Positions 16,685-24,956 of a stretch of 64,000 nt of DNA are shown here, piece after piece. The stretch is taken from the NCBI GenBank assembly GCA_002311655.1, contig DBYZ01000007.1, positions 188,675-252,674 of the forward strand, given 5' to 3'. Position 1 is the stretch's first letter. Every line of letters starts with the position of its first letter. Under the pieces are notes generated by a model, which worked only from the letters and a program-made list of their open reading frames with translations, was not told where the DNA came from and did no database searches. The DNA comes from Bacteroidales bacterium UBA1173 (GTDB lineage: Bacteria > Bacteroidota > Bacteroidia > Bacteroidales > F082). The position numbers and the translations under genes are program-made.

Positions 16685-18986
16685 ATTTCTTTTCTCTGAT
16701 GCTTACTGCAAAGCCTCCGCATGGTGCCATCTTCATCTTCAGTACGCTCTTTGAGGTGACGGTCTTCTTTGCTATCGTGTACGCTTGAGGATTGTAACCG
16801 TCGCCAGGGATTCCGCTCGCGTCTTTTGCATCGGAATAAATGATTGCCTCATATTTCACCCCTGGTTTCAGGAAATCCAGTTTCACCTTGAATTCACGGG
16901 CGTTTTCGTCGGTGATGCCGCCAACAAACCAGGTGTCTAAAGGTTTTAGATTATCTAAATTATCTTGATGTTCTAGATTATCTATTCCATAAACAAACCT
17001 TGTAGCATTTGAAATCACTCCTTTCTTGCCATCTTTCAACGTTCCCACGCCTTCGGCGGCCTTGTTCAATGTCGCAACCTTCGGATGACGTGCTGTCACG
17101 ATGTATGCGCCAGGTTCGGCATAGAGATAAATGGATTTATCCCAGTCGACAGCCACGTCTTTGATAAACTGGAACGCATCCATAAACTGTGCGTAGTGCT
17201 CCGGGAAGTCGGCAGCCATCTGCAGAGGCGAGTAAAACGTGACGTACAAGCCTAGCTGGTTGCAGATGGTGTGCTGCATCAAATCGCCTTTGTCCCATTC
17301 CACAATCTTGCCCATGTCGGTCTCGAAAATGCCTGGCGTGTAGTCCATTGGACCGCCTTGCAGTCGCGTAAACGGCAGAATGGTGGTGTGTCCGGGGTGG
17401 ATCCTGCCTCTGAACTCGGTGCCCATCGCGCTCTCGTTGCCAATCATGTTGGGCCATGTGCGGCACAAGCCTGTCGGACGCACCGCCTCATGCGAGTTGA
17501 CCATGATATGATGTTTCGCAGCTTCTACGATGGCGTAATGATAGTGGTTGTTGATCGGCTGACTGTAATGTCCTTCGCCAAACGGGATAATGGTGCCGAC
17601 ATAGCCGCCTTTCACAGCGTCATAGCCGTATTCGTTCATCAAGGTGTACGCTTTCTCCATCCAACGTTCGTAATTGACAGTGGATGCTGAGCTTTCGTGA
17701 TGCATGATAAGTCTGATGCCTTTCTCATGGGCGTATTTGTTCAACTCCGGCAAGTCGAAATCAGGATAAGGTGTGATGAAGTCGAAAACAAAGTCTTTTT
17801 GCTTGGCATACCAGTCTTCCCAGCCGATGTTCCAGCCTTCAATCAGTAATGCGTCGAAGCCGTTTTCAGCTGCGAAATCGATATATCGGCGCACGTTTTC
17901 ATTGTTGGCGCCATGTCTGCCGTTTGGCGTAGCATGTTCATAGTCGGTCTGTCCGAGCTTCACCGAAGGGAAGTCGTTGGTGTAAGCCCAGCTGCTCTTG
18001 CCGGAGATCATCTCCCACCAGACGCCCATGTATTTCACCGGATGAATCCAGCTGACATCGTCCAAAACACAAGGGTCGTTGAGGTTCAGAATCAGTCGCG
18101 AAGCCAAGACATCGGTGGCTGTCTCGCAAACCATGACGGTTCTCCAAGGTGTCACGCAAGGTGTCTGGATGCGTCCTTTGTAGCCTGTCGCGTCTGGACT
18201 TAAGAAAGCTCTGAACACCATGGTGGTGTCGTTCAAATCAAGGTGCATGGTCGGGAAATCCAATGTCGCCGCCTCGTGGATGTTCAGATACAATCCGTCG
18301 TCGGTCTTCATCTGAAGTGCCGTCTGCACGCCTGTTTTCGAGAATGCGGTCCATGGCCAGCCGCCGTTTTTATGACCGTCATCCCATAACTCGCGTATCT
18401 GTGAAAGCCTCGACTCAGTGTAGTTGTATTCCTGCGTGTCGAGGTCGCCAGGAATCCACCATGCGGTGTGGTCGCCTGCCATCGCAAACTCGGTGAGCTC
18501 TTCCTTAATCCAGAAATAAGCGAGGGCGTTTTCCATCGGGAACTCATATCTGAAGCCCAAGCCGTCGTCGTAAAGCCTGAATCTTATCTGCATGACGGTG
18601 GCTTTCTTTTCCGTCGAATGGTCCATGCTTTCAACCGAACCAATTGGCTGTTCGAGTGTCACAAGCATCTCGTTGTAATGGTTGCGAATCTGCGCCTCCT
18701 CGCCCCAGACAGGCTCCCAGGTCTCGTCGAAGGTGCTGCGTTCCACATTTTTAATCTCAAAAGCATGCGCCAAATCGTCACGCCATTCGAGGGTGAAGCC
18801 CATCTTCGAAGGCAAAACGACAGGTTTTCCTTCATGGTTCAAAGCATAATACGGCACTCCGTCTTTAACCTCAAAGCTGAGCTCCAATTTTCCGTCAGGA
18901 CTGGTGAACGTTTCTTGTCCGTATGCTGTCTGCCAACCGAAGGCAAACATCATAATCATTGCGAAAAGCGTAATTCTAAGTTTCAT
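16683..18986 (-). CDS. GH97 family alpha-glycosidase (SusB-like), exported
   Basis: GH97 enzymes are calcium-dependent periplasmic alpha-glucosidases or alpha-galactosidases of Bacteroidota. I start at MKLRITLFAMIMM, which gives a signal peptide cleaved near YGQ and leaves a promoter upstream; a reading starting at 19031 would cover that promoter. The length of 767 residues is somewhat longer than SusB. Conserved blocks include NSHEAVRPTGLCRTWPN and IGNESAMGTEF. At the position where retaining members carry the nucleophile Asp, this protein reads AVKGGYVG, as in inverting members, so an inverting alpha-glucosidase type is inferred. An in-frame repeat-derived segment (LEHQDNLDNL) lies near residues 677-690. 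Confidence 0.9.
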   Translation of the reverse strand: MKLRITLFAMIMMFAFGWQTAYGQETFTSPDGKLELSFEVKDGVPYYALNHEGKPVVLPSKMGFTLEWRDDLAHAFEIKNVERSTFDETWEPVWGEEAQIRNHYNEMLVTLEQPIGSVESMDHSTEKKATVMQIRFRLYDDGLGFRYEFPMENALAYFWIKEELTEFAMAGDHTAWWIPGDLDTQEYNYTESRLSQIRELWDDGHKNGGWPWTAFSKTGVQTALQMKTDDGLYLNIHEAATLDFPTMHLDLNDTTMVFRAFLSPDATGYKGRIQTPCVTPWRTVMVCETATDVLASRLILNLNDPCVLDDVSWIHPVKYMGVWWEMISGKSSWAYTNDFPSVKLGQTDYEHATPNGRHGANNENVRRYIDFAAENGFDALLIEGWNIGWEDWYAKQKDFVFDFITPYPDFDLPELNKYAHEKGIRLIMHHESSASTVNYERWMEKAYTLMNEYGYDAVKGGYVGTIIPFGEGHYSQPINNHYHYAIVEAAKHHIMVNSHEAVRPTGLCRTWPNMIGNESAMGTEFRGRIHPGHTTILPFTRLQGGPMDYTPGIFETDMGKIVEWDKGDLMQHTICNQLGLYVTFYSPLQMAADFPEHYAQFMDAFQFIKDVAVDWDKSIYLYAEPGAYIVTARHPKVATLNKAAEGVGTLKDGKKGVISNATRFVYGIDNLEHQDNLDNLKPLDTWFVGGITDENAREFKVKLDFLKPGVKYEAIIYSDAKDASGIPGDGYNPQAYTIAKKTVTSKSVLKMKMAPCGGFAVSIREKK
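16946..16985. repeat. Intragenic TAGATTATCTA-type repeat in GH97
   Basis: TTAGATTATCTA, AAATTATCTTGATG and TCTAGATTATCTA follow each other inside the GH97 frame and encode IDNLEHQDNLDNLKPL. The low-complexity, near-palindromic units look like an in-frame insertion in a surface loop. Confidence 0.65.
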
Positions 18987-19008
18987 ATCATCAAATCTTT
19001 TAATCATG

Positions 19009-19016
19009 CAAATATA
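19009..19016 (-). promoter_or_regulatory. Bacteroidota -7 box for GH97
   Basis: CAAATATA on plus reads TATATTTG on minus, 22 bases upstream of the ATG at 18986. A CAAA at 19040-19043 could be the -33 TTTG, with slightly long spacing. Confidence 0.5.
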
Positions 19017-19048
19017 AAAAATTTTGCACAATCATGCAGCAAAACTCG

Positions 19049-19056
19049 TATTTTTG
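19049..19056 (+). promoter_or_regulatory. Bacteroidota -7 box for the aspartyl protease gene
   Basis: TATTTTTG matches TAnnTTTG, 23 bases before the ATG at 19080. TTTTG at 19022-19026 is a reasonable -33 element. It is divergent from and interleaved with the GH97 promoter. Confidence 0.55.
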
Positions 19057-19079
19057 CGTTCCATAATTAAATTAACCCT

Positions 19080-20300
19080 ATGAAAAATCACATCAAAGCA
19101 ATCATTATTGCCATTTTGTTCGTGTTTGCGGTGTTTTTGCAGGCATCGGCACAGAAACTGATTATGGATTACAGCATTTCCGAGAAGCATTTTGTCGATA
19201 CTATCAAGATTAAAATGTGGAAAGGAGCGATAATCATCCCTGTGGAGATTGATGGAGAAACAAAAAACATGATGTTCGACACCGGCGCGAATATGGGGTT
19301 TTGGATAGGTACTGAAGAGGCGTGGATGGTGCCTTCGGGCAACAGCACAAATACCGTCGATTCACAAAATCAAAAGAAAAAGTCATCTATCATGACAATC
19401 CCTTCGATGAAGATGGGCAACATCACCATCAAGGATTATCCGATTGTCGTCTCTGACGGACTGAGCGATTTCACCTGCGGGATAATCGACGGCGCCATAG
19501 GTTTCGACCTCGCAGTGAAAGGCATCTCGTTTAAGTTCGACACCCAGGACAGCCTGATGATTGTCACCGACCGCAAAGGCTTTTTCAATAAAGAGGAGAG
19601 GGGACATCAGAAGGTGAAATACAAACATTATTCGAAGATTGACCCGAAGGTATGGGTGCAGTTTCCGTTTATCCGCGCAAAAATGGATTTCGACTCGGGA
19701 TACATCGGCGGATGGTTCTGTTTCCCACAGCAAACGCTGGATATTTGGGCAAAACAAGACCCAAAGATTAAACAACAGCTTGATGCCATGACTGTCAACA
19801 GGGACACTACATTTATGACAGCCGCAGGTCTTTTCGGATATTCAAATGAAACGATTGTAGGCGGCGAAATTGTTGTCCCGGAGATTACGATAGGCGACCT
19901 TGTCTTTAAAAATGTTTGTGTCAAGACAACATCTCCAAAAAGGTTGATAGGCTCTGCTGTTTTGGAACACACCTCACTGATTATCGACTCTCCGAAAAAG
20001 AGTTTCGTGTTTCTCCCGCACGACGGAAATCATGAGATAACAGTGAATAACAAGGACAAGATTACTGGTATGAATTTTAAACCCGCTGCCGACGACGACA
20101 CTCTCGGTGCAGTGAAGATCGTTGTTCGCAAAGGAACCGAAGCATACAAGAAAGGGCTCCGTACCGGCGATTATCTGATAAGCGTCGACGGAAACCCTAT
20201 CTCATGTTTGTGCGATTATGTTTTGAAGAAGCATCAGGGAAAGACGGAGCATTTTGTGTTCCGCAGCCCTGAAGGCGAAATCAAAGAAGCCGATTTTTAA
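19080..20300 (+). CDS. Exported retropepsin-like aspartyl protease with C-terminal PDZ domain
   Basis: The 406-residue protein has a signal peptide (FVFAVFLQASAQ) and two aspartyl-protease-like lobes in one chain: D67-T-G in MMFDTGAN and D205-S-G in MDFDSGYIGG, the second followed by LIGSAVLEH and a hydrophobic strand typical of the fold. A PDZ domain occupies the last 80 residues (KGTEAYKKGLRTGDYLISVDG). Family members are periplasmic or outer-membrane-associated; the substrate is unknown. Retropepsins normally dimerise to bring two Asp together; here two motifs in one chain could give a pepsin-like monomer, which is inference. The stop codon shares bases with that of the convergent TlpA-like gene. 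Confidence 0.82.
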   Translation: MKNHIKAIIIAILFVFAVFLQASAQKLIMDYSISEKHFVDTIKIKMWKGAIIIPVEIDGETKNMMFDTGANMGFWIGTEEAWMVPSGNSTNTVDSQNQKKKSSIMTIPSMKMGNITIKDYPIVVSDGLSDFTCGIIDGAIGFDLAVKGISFKFDTQDSLMIVTDRKGFFNKEERGHQKVKYKHYSKIDPKVWVQFPFIRAKMDFDSGYIGGWFCFPQQTLDIWAKQDPKIKQQLDAMTVNRDTTFMTAAGLFGYSNETIVGGEIVVPEITIGDLVFKNVCVKTTSPKRLIGSAVLEHTSLIIDSPKKSFVFLPHDGNHEITVNNKDKITGMNFKPAADDDTLGAVKIVVRKGTEAYKKGLRTGDYLISVDGNPISCLCDYVLKKHQGKTEHFVFRSPEGEIKEADF

Positions 20301-21385
20301 TTCAACACTTCTGCCAACTTCGCTTCAAGTTCCTCGCCTCTTAAGCCTTTAGCGATCATCACGCCGTTCTGGTCGTAGAGGAAGTTGCTCGGGATGTAGA
20401 CCACAGCGTAGTCGTCGCCGGCAACACCTTCAGCGTCACGCACCTGGATGTATGGCAGAGCGTCTTCTTCTACAGCCTGCAGCCATGCCGCCTCGTTTCT
20501 GTCAACGCTGATACCGACAATCTCCAAACCCATGGCGTGGTATTTCTCGTATGCCTCTTTCACAAAAGGATTCTCGTTACGGCATGGACCGCACCACGAT
20601 GCCCAGAAATCAACCAAAGTGACCTTGTTGTTCTTGATGACCTCGGCGAGGTTGACATCTTTGCCGTCAGCGGTCTTCAAAGTGAAGTCGATGAATTGTG
20701 CTCCGATCTCGACACGCTCAGTGTTTTCAATGTATTTCACGACATTGTCTCTGTAAGCTGACTCGTTGGTGAGCAATTCTGCCAGCTCTTTCACTTCGTC
20801 AAACTCGATGTCATATTTCATATCATCAAGGACGTAATGTCCTACGTAGTTGTCAGCGTGATTTCTGACGTAGTCTTTCTTAAAGTCGAAATTTTCATGC
20901 CATATGACAAGAAATTGTGCGTTGAGTTCCTCATATTTCAAGCTGTCGTTGGCTTCGAAGGCTTCGTTAATCTCCTTTTCGATGGCGTAACCTGGCTCGT
21001 TGATTTTCACGATAGCCTTCTGATATTCGTTGAAGGCGTTCTGTGTGTCACCGCCTGTCGCCTCGACATGAACGAAGTCGTTGAAGTCGCCAGTCACAGT
21101 AACGTCTTGATTTTCAGGGAATAACATATAAGGAAAACGTGCTCCTTTGACTTTCAGGATGTATAGAGCCTGTGGGTTGTCGATGTCGGCGGTGAGTACG
21201 GCTTTGTTGCCTACAAACTCGGCGGTGTCAACTGGAATAGGTTTTTTGCCGTCGAGGCTCTTGATGAGATAGGCGGTCTGACCGTCTGAGTTTTCAAGGT
21301 TTACAGTAACCTTAAACTGCTTTGCTTTGTTGCAGCCGCTTAAAATCATCAGGGCTGCCACGAGTGATAATAATAGTTTTTTCAT
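20297..21385 (-). CDS. TlpA-family thioredoxin-like lipoprotein with N-terminal DUF4369-like domain
   Basis: This is an envelope thiol-disulfide oxidoreductase anchored as a lipoprotein (LMILSGCN, lipid on Cys18). Residues about 24-110 form the beta-rich DUF4369-like domain common in Bacteroidota. A helical middle region follows, and the last 140 residues are a thioredoxin fold with the redox motif C265-G-P-C268 in FWASWCGPCRNEN. Family members reduce disulfides in periplasmic proteins or act in cytochrome c maturation; the partner here is unknown. A -7 box lies 31 bases upstream. It ends tail to tail with the aspartyl protease, sharing stop-codon bases. Confidence 0.9.
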   Translation of the reverse strand: MKKLLLSLVAALMILSGCNKAKQFKVTVNLENSDGQTAYLIKSLDGKKPIPVDTAEFVGNKAVLTADIDNPQALYILKVKGARFPYMLFPENQDVTVTGDFNDFVHVEATGGDTQNAFNEYQKAIVKINEPGYAIEKEINEAFEANDSLKYEELNAQFLVIWHENFDFKKDYVRNHADNYVGHYVLDDMKYDIEFDEVKELAELLTNESAYRDNVVKYIENTERVEIGAQFIDFTLKTADGKDVNLAEVIKNNKVTLVDFWASWCGPCRNENPFVKEAYEKYHAMGLEIVGISVDRNEAAWLQAVEEDALPYIQVRDAEGVAGDDYAVVYIPSNFLYDQNGVMIAKGLRGEELEAKLAEVLN

Positions 21386-21415
21386 AGTTTTAATATTAAA
21401 AGGTTAATCAAGATG

Positions 21416-21423
21416 CAAAAATA
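21416..21423 (-). promoter_or_regulatory. Bacteroidota -7 box for the TlpA-like gene
   Basis: CAAAAATA on plus reads TATTTTTG on minus, 30 bases upstream of the ATG at 21385. Confidence 0.5.
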
Positions 21424-21438
21424 ATACAAAATTTTATC

Positions 21439-22830
21439 CTAAAATGGAAAAACTTTTAGTAAAATTCCTCCTAAAATACCTCCAGTGATGCCTAAAATCA
21501 ACCCAACTTTCACCATTTCTTTTGTAGGCACAAGTCCTGTTGAGCTTGCGATGGCGTTAGGCGGGGTCGAGACAGGCAGCGTCATTGCCAATGAGCAGCA
21601 AATTGCCACGTAGATTATCAATGATGCCGCGCCGCCCAAGGCCGACAGCTCTCCTTTTATGGCCGTTGAGATGACAGCAAGCACCGGCATCAGCAAACTG
21701 GCCGCCGATGAGTTGGAGATGAAAGTCGAGAGCAGATACATCACCAATCCTGCTCCAAGTATCACCACCACGGCGCCCCACTGTGTGAACGGTATCGCGT
21801 TGATGAGCGAAGCGGCGAGACCAGTACCGTTGAGACACGTTCCCAAGGCGAAACCGCCTGCCACCATCCAAAGGATATGCCATTCGATGCTGGAGAAGTC
21901 TTCTTCTTTGAAAATCCCAGTGATGGAAAACACCGCAAACGGCACCAGCGCCACGATATTCGCGTCTAAATGCGTCCATCCCTCGGTTACCCACAACAAT
22001 ATCGTGACAGGCATGGTGATGGCCACAATCCAGAACTTCTTGTCGAATTTGGCGTTCGACTCTATCTCTATCTCCAGTTTTTCCATCTTGATAGGGTATA
22101 GGCACATCAAGACCACCCAGGCTATCAACAGAAGCAGAATCACAAAAGGCACCATGTGAACCGCCCACGAGCCGAAGCTGATGTCAACGCCTATCTTTGT
22201 CAGCTGTCCTAAAGCTATCGCGTTGGGTGGCGTGCCGATGGGTGTTCCCAAACCTCCGAAGTTGGCGGCGATAGGGATAGCGAGCGTCAACGCCACTGGC
22301 CCGTTGCTTTCTCTCGGAAGGGTCTTCAACACAGGTGCCATAAACGCCAGCATCATAGCGGCGGTGGCGGTGTTAGACATAAACATAGAAAACGTCCCGG
22401 GCACCAACAACAAGCCGAGAAGCACAAACTTGGGGTTCTTCCCGAAGATGCTGAGCAGGCTTTTTGCCAGATAGGCGTCAAGGCCCACCTTGCTGGCCGC
22501 TATTGCCATCACGAAGCCGCCTAAGAACAGCATGATGACAGGGTCGGCAAACGATGCCATGATCTCGCGATAACTCACGGTAGTGCCTGCCGATTCTATC
22601 AGAAAACCTTTGTCGGAGACGGCAAAAAGCAACGCCACGATGGTAGTCACCGAGGTTGCCCATGCCGGGATGATCTCAAACAGCCACATCAGGGCGGCGA
22701 AGACAAAGATAGCCAGAGTTCTCTGCTGGATGACGGTAAGCCCGTCGATGCCGAGCCATTCCGTCGGGATGACCCACAAAATAATGGTTAGCAACACCAC
22801 CAAAACTTGAAGGATGGTCTTTTTTTTCAT
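21439..22830 (-). CDS. DASS/SLC13-family sodium-coupled anion symporter
   Basis: This inner-membrane transporter of the divalent anion:sodium symporter family takes up dicarboxylates, citrate or sulfate with Na+. The 463 residues carry about 11-12 hydrophobic segments and the two family signature hairpins: MSNTATAAMML with GTPIGTPPNAIALG in the first half, and ISNSSAASLLMP with PVSTPPNAIASSTG in the second. These are the paired SNT and TPPN motifs that hold sodium and substrate. The exact anion cannot be read from sequence. It is followed by the TlpA-like gene on the same strand, which has its own -7 box. Confidence 0.93.
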   Translation of the reverse strand: MKKKTILQVLVVLLTIILWVIPTEWLGIDGLTVIQQRTLAIFVFAALMWLFEIIPAWATSVTTIVALLFAVSDKGFLIESAGTTVSYREIMASFADPVIMLFLGGFVMAIAASKVGLDAYLAKSLLSIFGKNPKFVLLGLLLVPGTFSMFMSNTATAAMMLAFMAPVLKTLPRESNGPVALTLAIPIAANFGGLGTPIGTPPNAIALGQLTKIGVDISFGSWAVHMVPFVILLLLIAWVVLMCLYPIKMEKLEIEIESNAKFDKKFWIVAITMPVTILLWVTEGWTHLDANIVALVPFAVFSITGIFKEEDFSSIEWHILWMVAGGFALGTCLNGTGLAASLINAIPFTQWGAVVVILGAGLVMYLLSTFISNSSAASLLMPVLAVISTAIKGELSALGGAASLIIYVAICCSLAMTLPVSTPPNAIASSTGLVPTKEMVKVGLILGITGGILGGILLKVFPF

Positions 22831-22858
22831 AAGGATTTTAAATGTAATTATTAAAGCG

Positions 22859-22866
22859 CAAAATTA
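22859..22866 (-). promoter_or_regulatory. Bacteroidota -7 box for the DASS symporter gene
   Basis: CAAAATTA on plus reads TAATTTTG on minus, 28 bases upstream of the ATG at 22830. Confidence 0.45.
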
Positions 22867-22876
22867 CAAAAAAAAT

Positions 22877-22909
22877 AAAAAAGGATACTACATTGTAGCA
22901 TCCTTTTTA
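22877..22909 (-). terminator. dnaK intrinsic terminator
   Basis: GGATACTACA and TGTAGCATCC form a near-perfect stem flanked by A-run and T-run, so it can stop transcription of dnaK on the minus strand and also reads as a hairpin on plus. It begins 18 bases after the dnaK stop. Confidence 0.8.
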
Positions 22910-22927
22910 TTGATAGTTTTTTAATTA

Positions 22928-24853
22928 TTATTTTACCTCCTCAAAATCAACGTCTGTGACCTCGTCATCCTTTCCGCCGTTTCCACCGTTTCCTGGGTTC
23001 TGTGGACCTTGTTGGCCGCCGAATGGACCTTGTGAACCGCCCTGAGGACCGCCGGCATTCTTGTACATCTCTTCGGATGCCTTCTGCCAGATGGCGTTCA
23101 TCTCGCCCATTGCAGCGTCGATGCCCGCGATGTCCTGTGCCTTGTGAGCTGTCTTCAGCTTTTCAAGTGCGCTCTCAATCTCGCCCTTCTTGTCGGCTGG
23201 AAGCTTGTCGCCGTATTCCTTCAGCTGTTTCTCAGTGTTGAAGATCATGGCGTCGGCAGCGTTGATCTTGTCGATGCGCTCACGTTCTTTCTTGTCTGCA
23301 TCAGCATTTGCCTCTGCTTCTGCCTTCATCCTCTTGATTTCGTCGTCGCTCAAGCCTGACGATGCCTCGATACGGATGCTCTGGGTCTTGCCAGTGGCTT
23401 TATCCTTTGCGCTCACGTTCAAGATACCGTTGGCGTCGATGTCGAATGTCACCTCAATCTGCGGGACACCTCTTGGCGCTGGCGGGATGTTGTCGAGGTT
23501 GAAACGACCGATGGTCTTGTTCTGGTTGGCCATTGGACGCTCACCCTGCAGCACGTGAATCTCCACTGATGGCTGGTTGTCGACAGCTGTCGAGAACACC
23601 TCTGATTTCTTGAATGGGATGGTGGTGTTGCTCTCGATGAGCTTTGTCATCACGCCGCCGAGTGTCTCGATACCGAGTGACAATGGTGTGACATCAAGCA
23701 ACAGCACGTCTTTCACTTCGCCTGTCAAAACGCCGCCCTGGATTGAAGCGCCGATTGCCACGACCTCGTCTGGGTTCACGCCCTTTGAAGGTTCTTTCTT
23801 GAAGAAGTCGCGCACGATGTTCTGAATGGCTGGGATACGTGTCGAACCACCAACCAAGATGACATCGTCGATGTCGCTCACGCTCATGCCAGCGTCTGCC
23901 AAAGCCTTGCGGCATGGCTCGATAGTTGCCTGGATGAGGTCGTCGCACAACTGCTCGAACTTAGATCTTGAGAGCTTGCGCACCAAGTGTTTAGGTCCGG
24001 CCTGTGTTGCTGTGATATATGGCAGGTTGATTTCTGTCTCTGTCGATGCTGACAACTCGATCTTTGCCTTCTCAGCAGCTTCTTTTAATCTCTGGAGTGA
24101 CATTGGGTCCTTGCGGAGGTCGATGTTTTCGTCTTTCATAAACTCTTCAGCGAGCCAGTTGATGATTCTCTCATCGAAGTCATCGCCGCCGAGGTGGGTG
24201 TTACCGTTTGTAGATTTCACTTCAAACACGCCGTCGCCGAGCTCGAGGATTGAGATATCGAATGTACCGCCGCCGAGGTCGTACACTGCAACCTTCACAT
24301 CGCTCTTCTTCTTGTCCAAGCCGTATGCCAAAGCTGCTGCTGTAGGCTCGTTGATGATACGACGTACGTTCAAACCTGCGATTTCACCAGCTTCCTTGGT
24401 AGCCTGACGCTGTGAGTCGCTGAAGTATGCAGGCACCGTGATGACGGCTTCGGTGACAGGCTGTCCGAGGTAATCCTCAGCGGTCTTCTTCATCTTCTGA
24501 AGCACCATTGCCGAGATCTCCTGTGGTGTGTAGAGCTTGCCGTCGATGTCGATACGTGGTGTGTTGTTGCCACCCTTGACTACTTTATAAGGTACACGGC
24601 CAATCTCGCTCTGCATCTTGTCGTAGGTCTCACCCATGAAACGTTTGATAGAATAAACGGTTCTCAATGGGTTTGTGATGGCCTGACGTTTTGCAGGCTC
24701 GCCAACCTTACGCTCGCCGTTGTCGGTGAATGCCACGATTGACGGTGTGGTGCGGTGTCCTTCACTATTCTGAATAACTACCGGCTCATTGCCTTCCATA
24801 ACTGAAACGCATGAGTTTGTTGTTCCTAAATCGATACCAATGATTTTTGACAT
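22928..24853 (-). CDS. dnaK: Molecular chaperone DnaK (Hsp70)
   Basis: DnaK binds exposed hydrophobic stretches of client proteins in an ATP-controlled cycle with DnaJ and GrpE. All hallmarks of the 641-residue protein are present: the phosphate-binding IGIDLGTTNSCV at the N-terminus, AVITVPAYFSDSQRQATK, DLGGGTFDISIL, the linker VLLLDVTPLSLGIETLGG, the substrate-binding beta domain and the helical lid, and the C-terminal tail DDEVTDVDFEEVK that serves DnaJ and client handling. It stands alone: no dnaJ or grpE adjoins it. A strong hairpin lies downstream and two inverted repeats sharing TGTCATTTTT lie upstream. Confidence 0.99.
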   Translation of the reverse strand: MSKIIGIDLGTTNSCVSVMEGNEPVVIQNSEGHRTTPSIVAFTDNGERKVGEPAKRQAITNPLRTVYSIKRFMGETYDKMQSEIGRVPYKVVKGGNNTPRIDIDGKLYTPQEISAMVLQKMKKTAEDYLGQPVTEAVITVPAYFSDSQRQATKEAGEIAGLNVRRIINEPTAAALAYGLDKKKSDVKVAVYDLGGGTFDISILELGDGVFEVKSTNGNTHLGGDDFDERIINWLAEEFMKDENIDLRKDPMSLQRLKEAAEKAKIELSASTETEINLPYITATQAGPKHLVRKLSRSKFEQLCDDLIQATIEPCRKALADAGMSVSDIDDVILVGGSTRIPAIQNIVRDFFKKEPSKGVNPDEVVAIGASIQGGVLTGEVKDVLLLDVTPLSLGIETLGGVMTKLIESNTTIPFKKSEVFSTAVDNQPSVEIHVLQGERPMANQNKTIGRFNLDNIPPAPRGVPQIEVTFDIDANGILNVSAKDKATGKTQSIRIEASSGLSDDEIKRMKAEAEANADADKKERERIDKINAADAMIFNTEKQLKEYGDKLPADKKGEIESALEKLKTAHKAQDIAGIDAAMGEMNAIWQKASEEMYKNAGGPQGGSQGPFGGQQGPQNPGNGGNGGKDDEVTDVDFEEVK

Positions 24854-24883
24854 AATTTTGTTCTCCTATATTTTATTCTACTT

Positions 24884-24952
24884 TTTTGTCATTTTTGCGA
24901 CAAAAGCAGAACAAAAATTATGCCAAAACTAAGAAATATGACAAAATGTCAT
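24884..24952. promoter_or_regulatory. Two inverted repeats upstream of dnaK
   Basis: TTTTGTC (24884-24890) and GACAAAA (24899-24905) form one 7-base dyad. ATGACA (24938-24943) and TGTCAT (24947-24952) form another, and both are followed on plus by the shared string TGTCATTTTT (24887-24896 and 24947-24956). They lie between dnaK and the end of the next gene, so they may be dnaK operators; the right one may also serve as a weak terminator. Confidence 0.45.
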
Positions 24953-24956
24953 TTTT

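Noticed and set aside
23826..24407. Long open frame antisense to dnaK (193 codons)
   Set aside because: It is the mirror of the strongly biased dnaK codons, has no recognisable domain, and dnaK itself is unambiguous.
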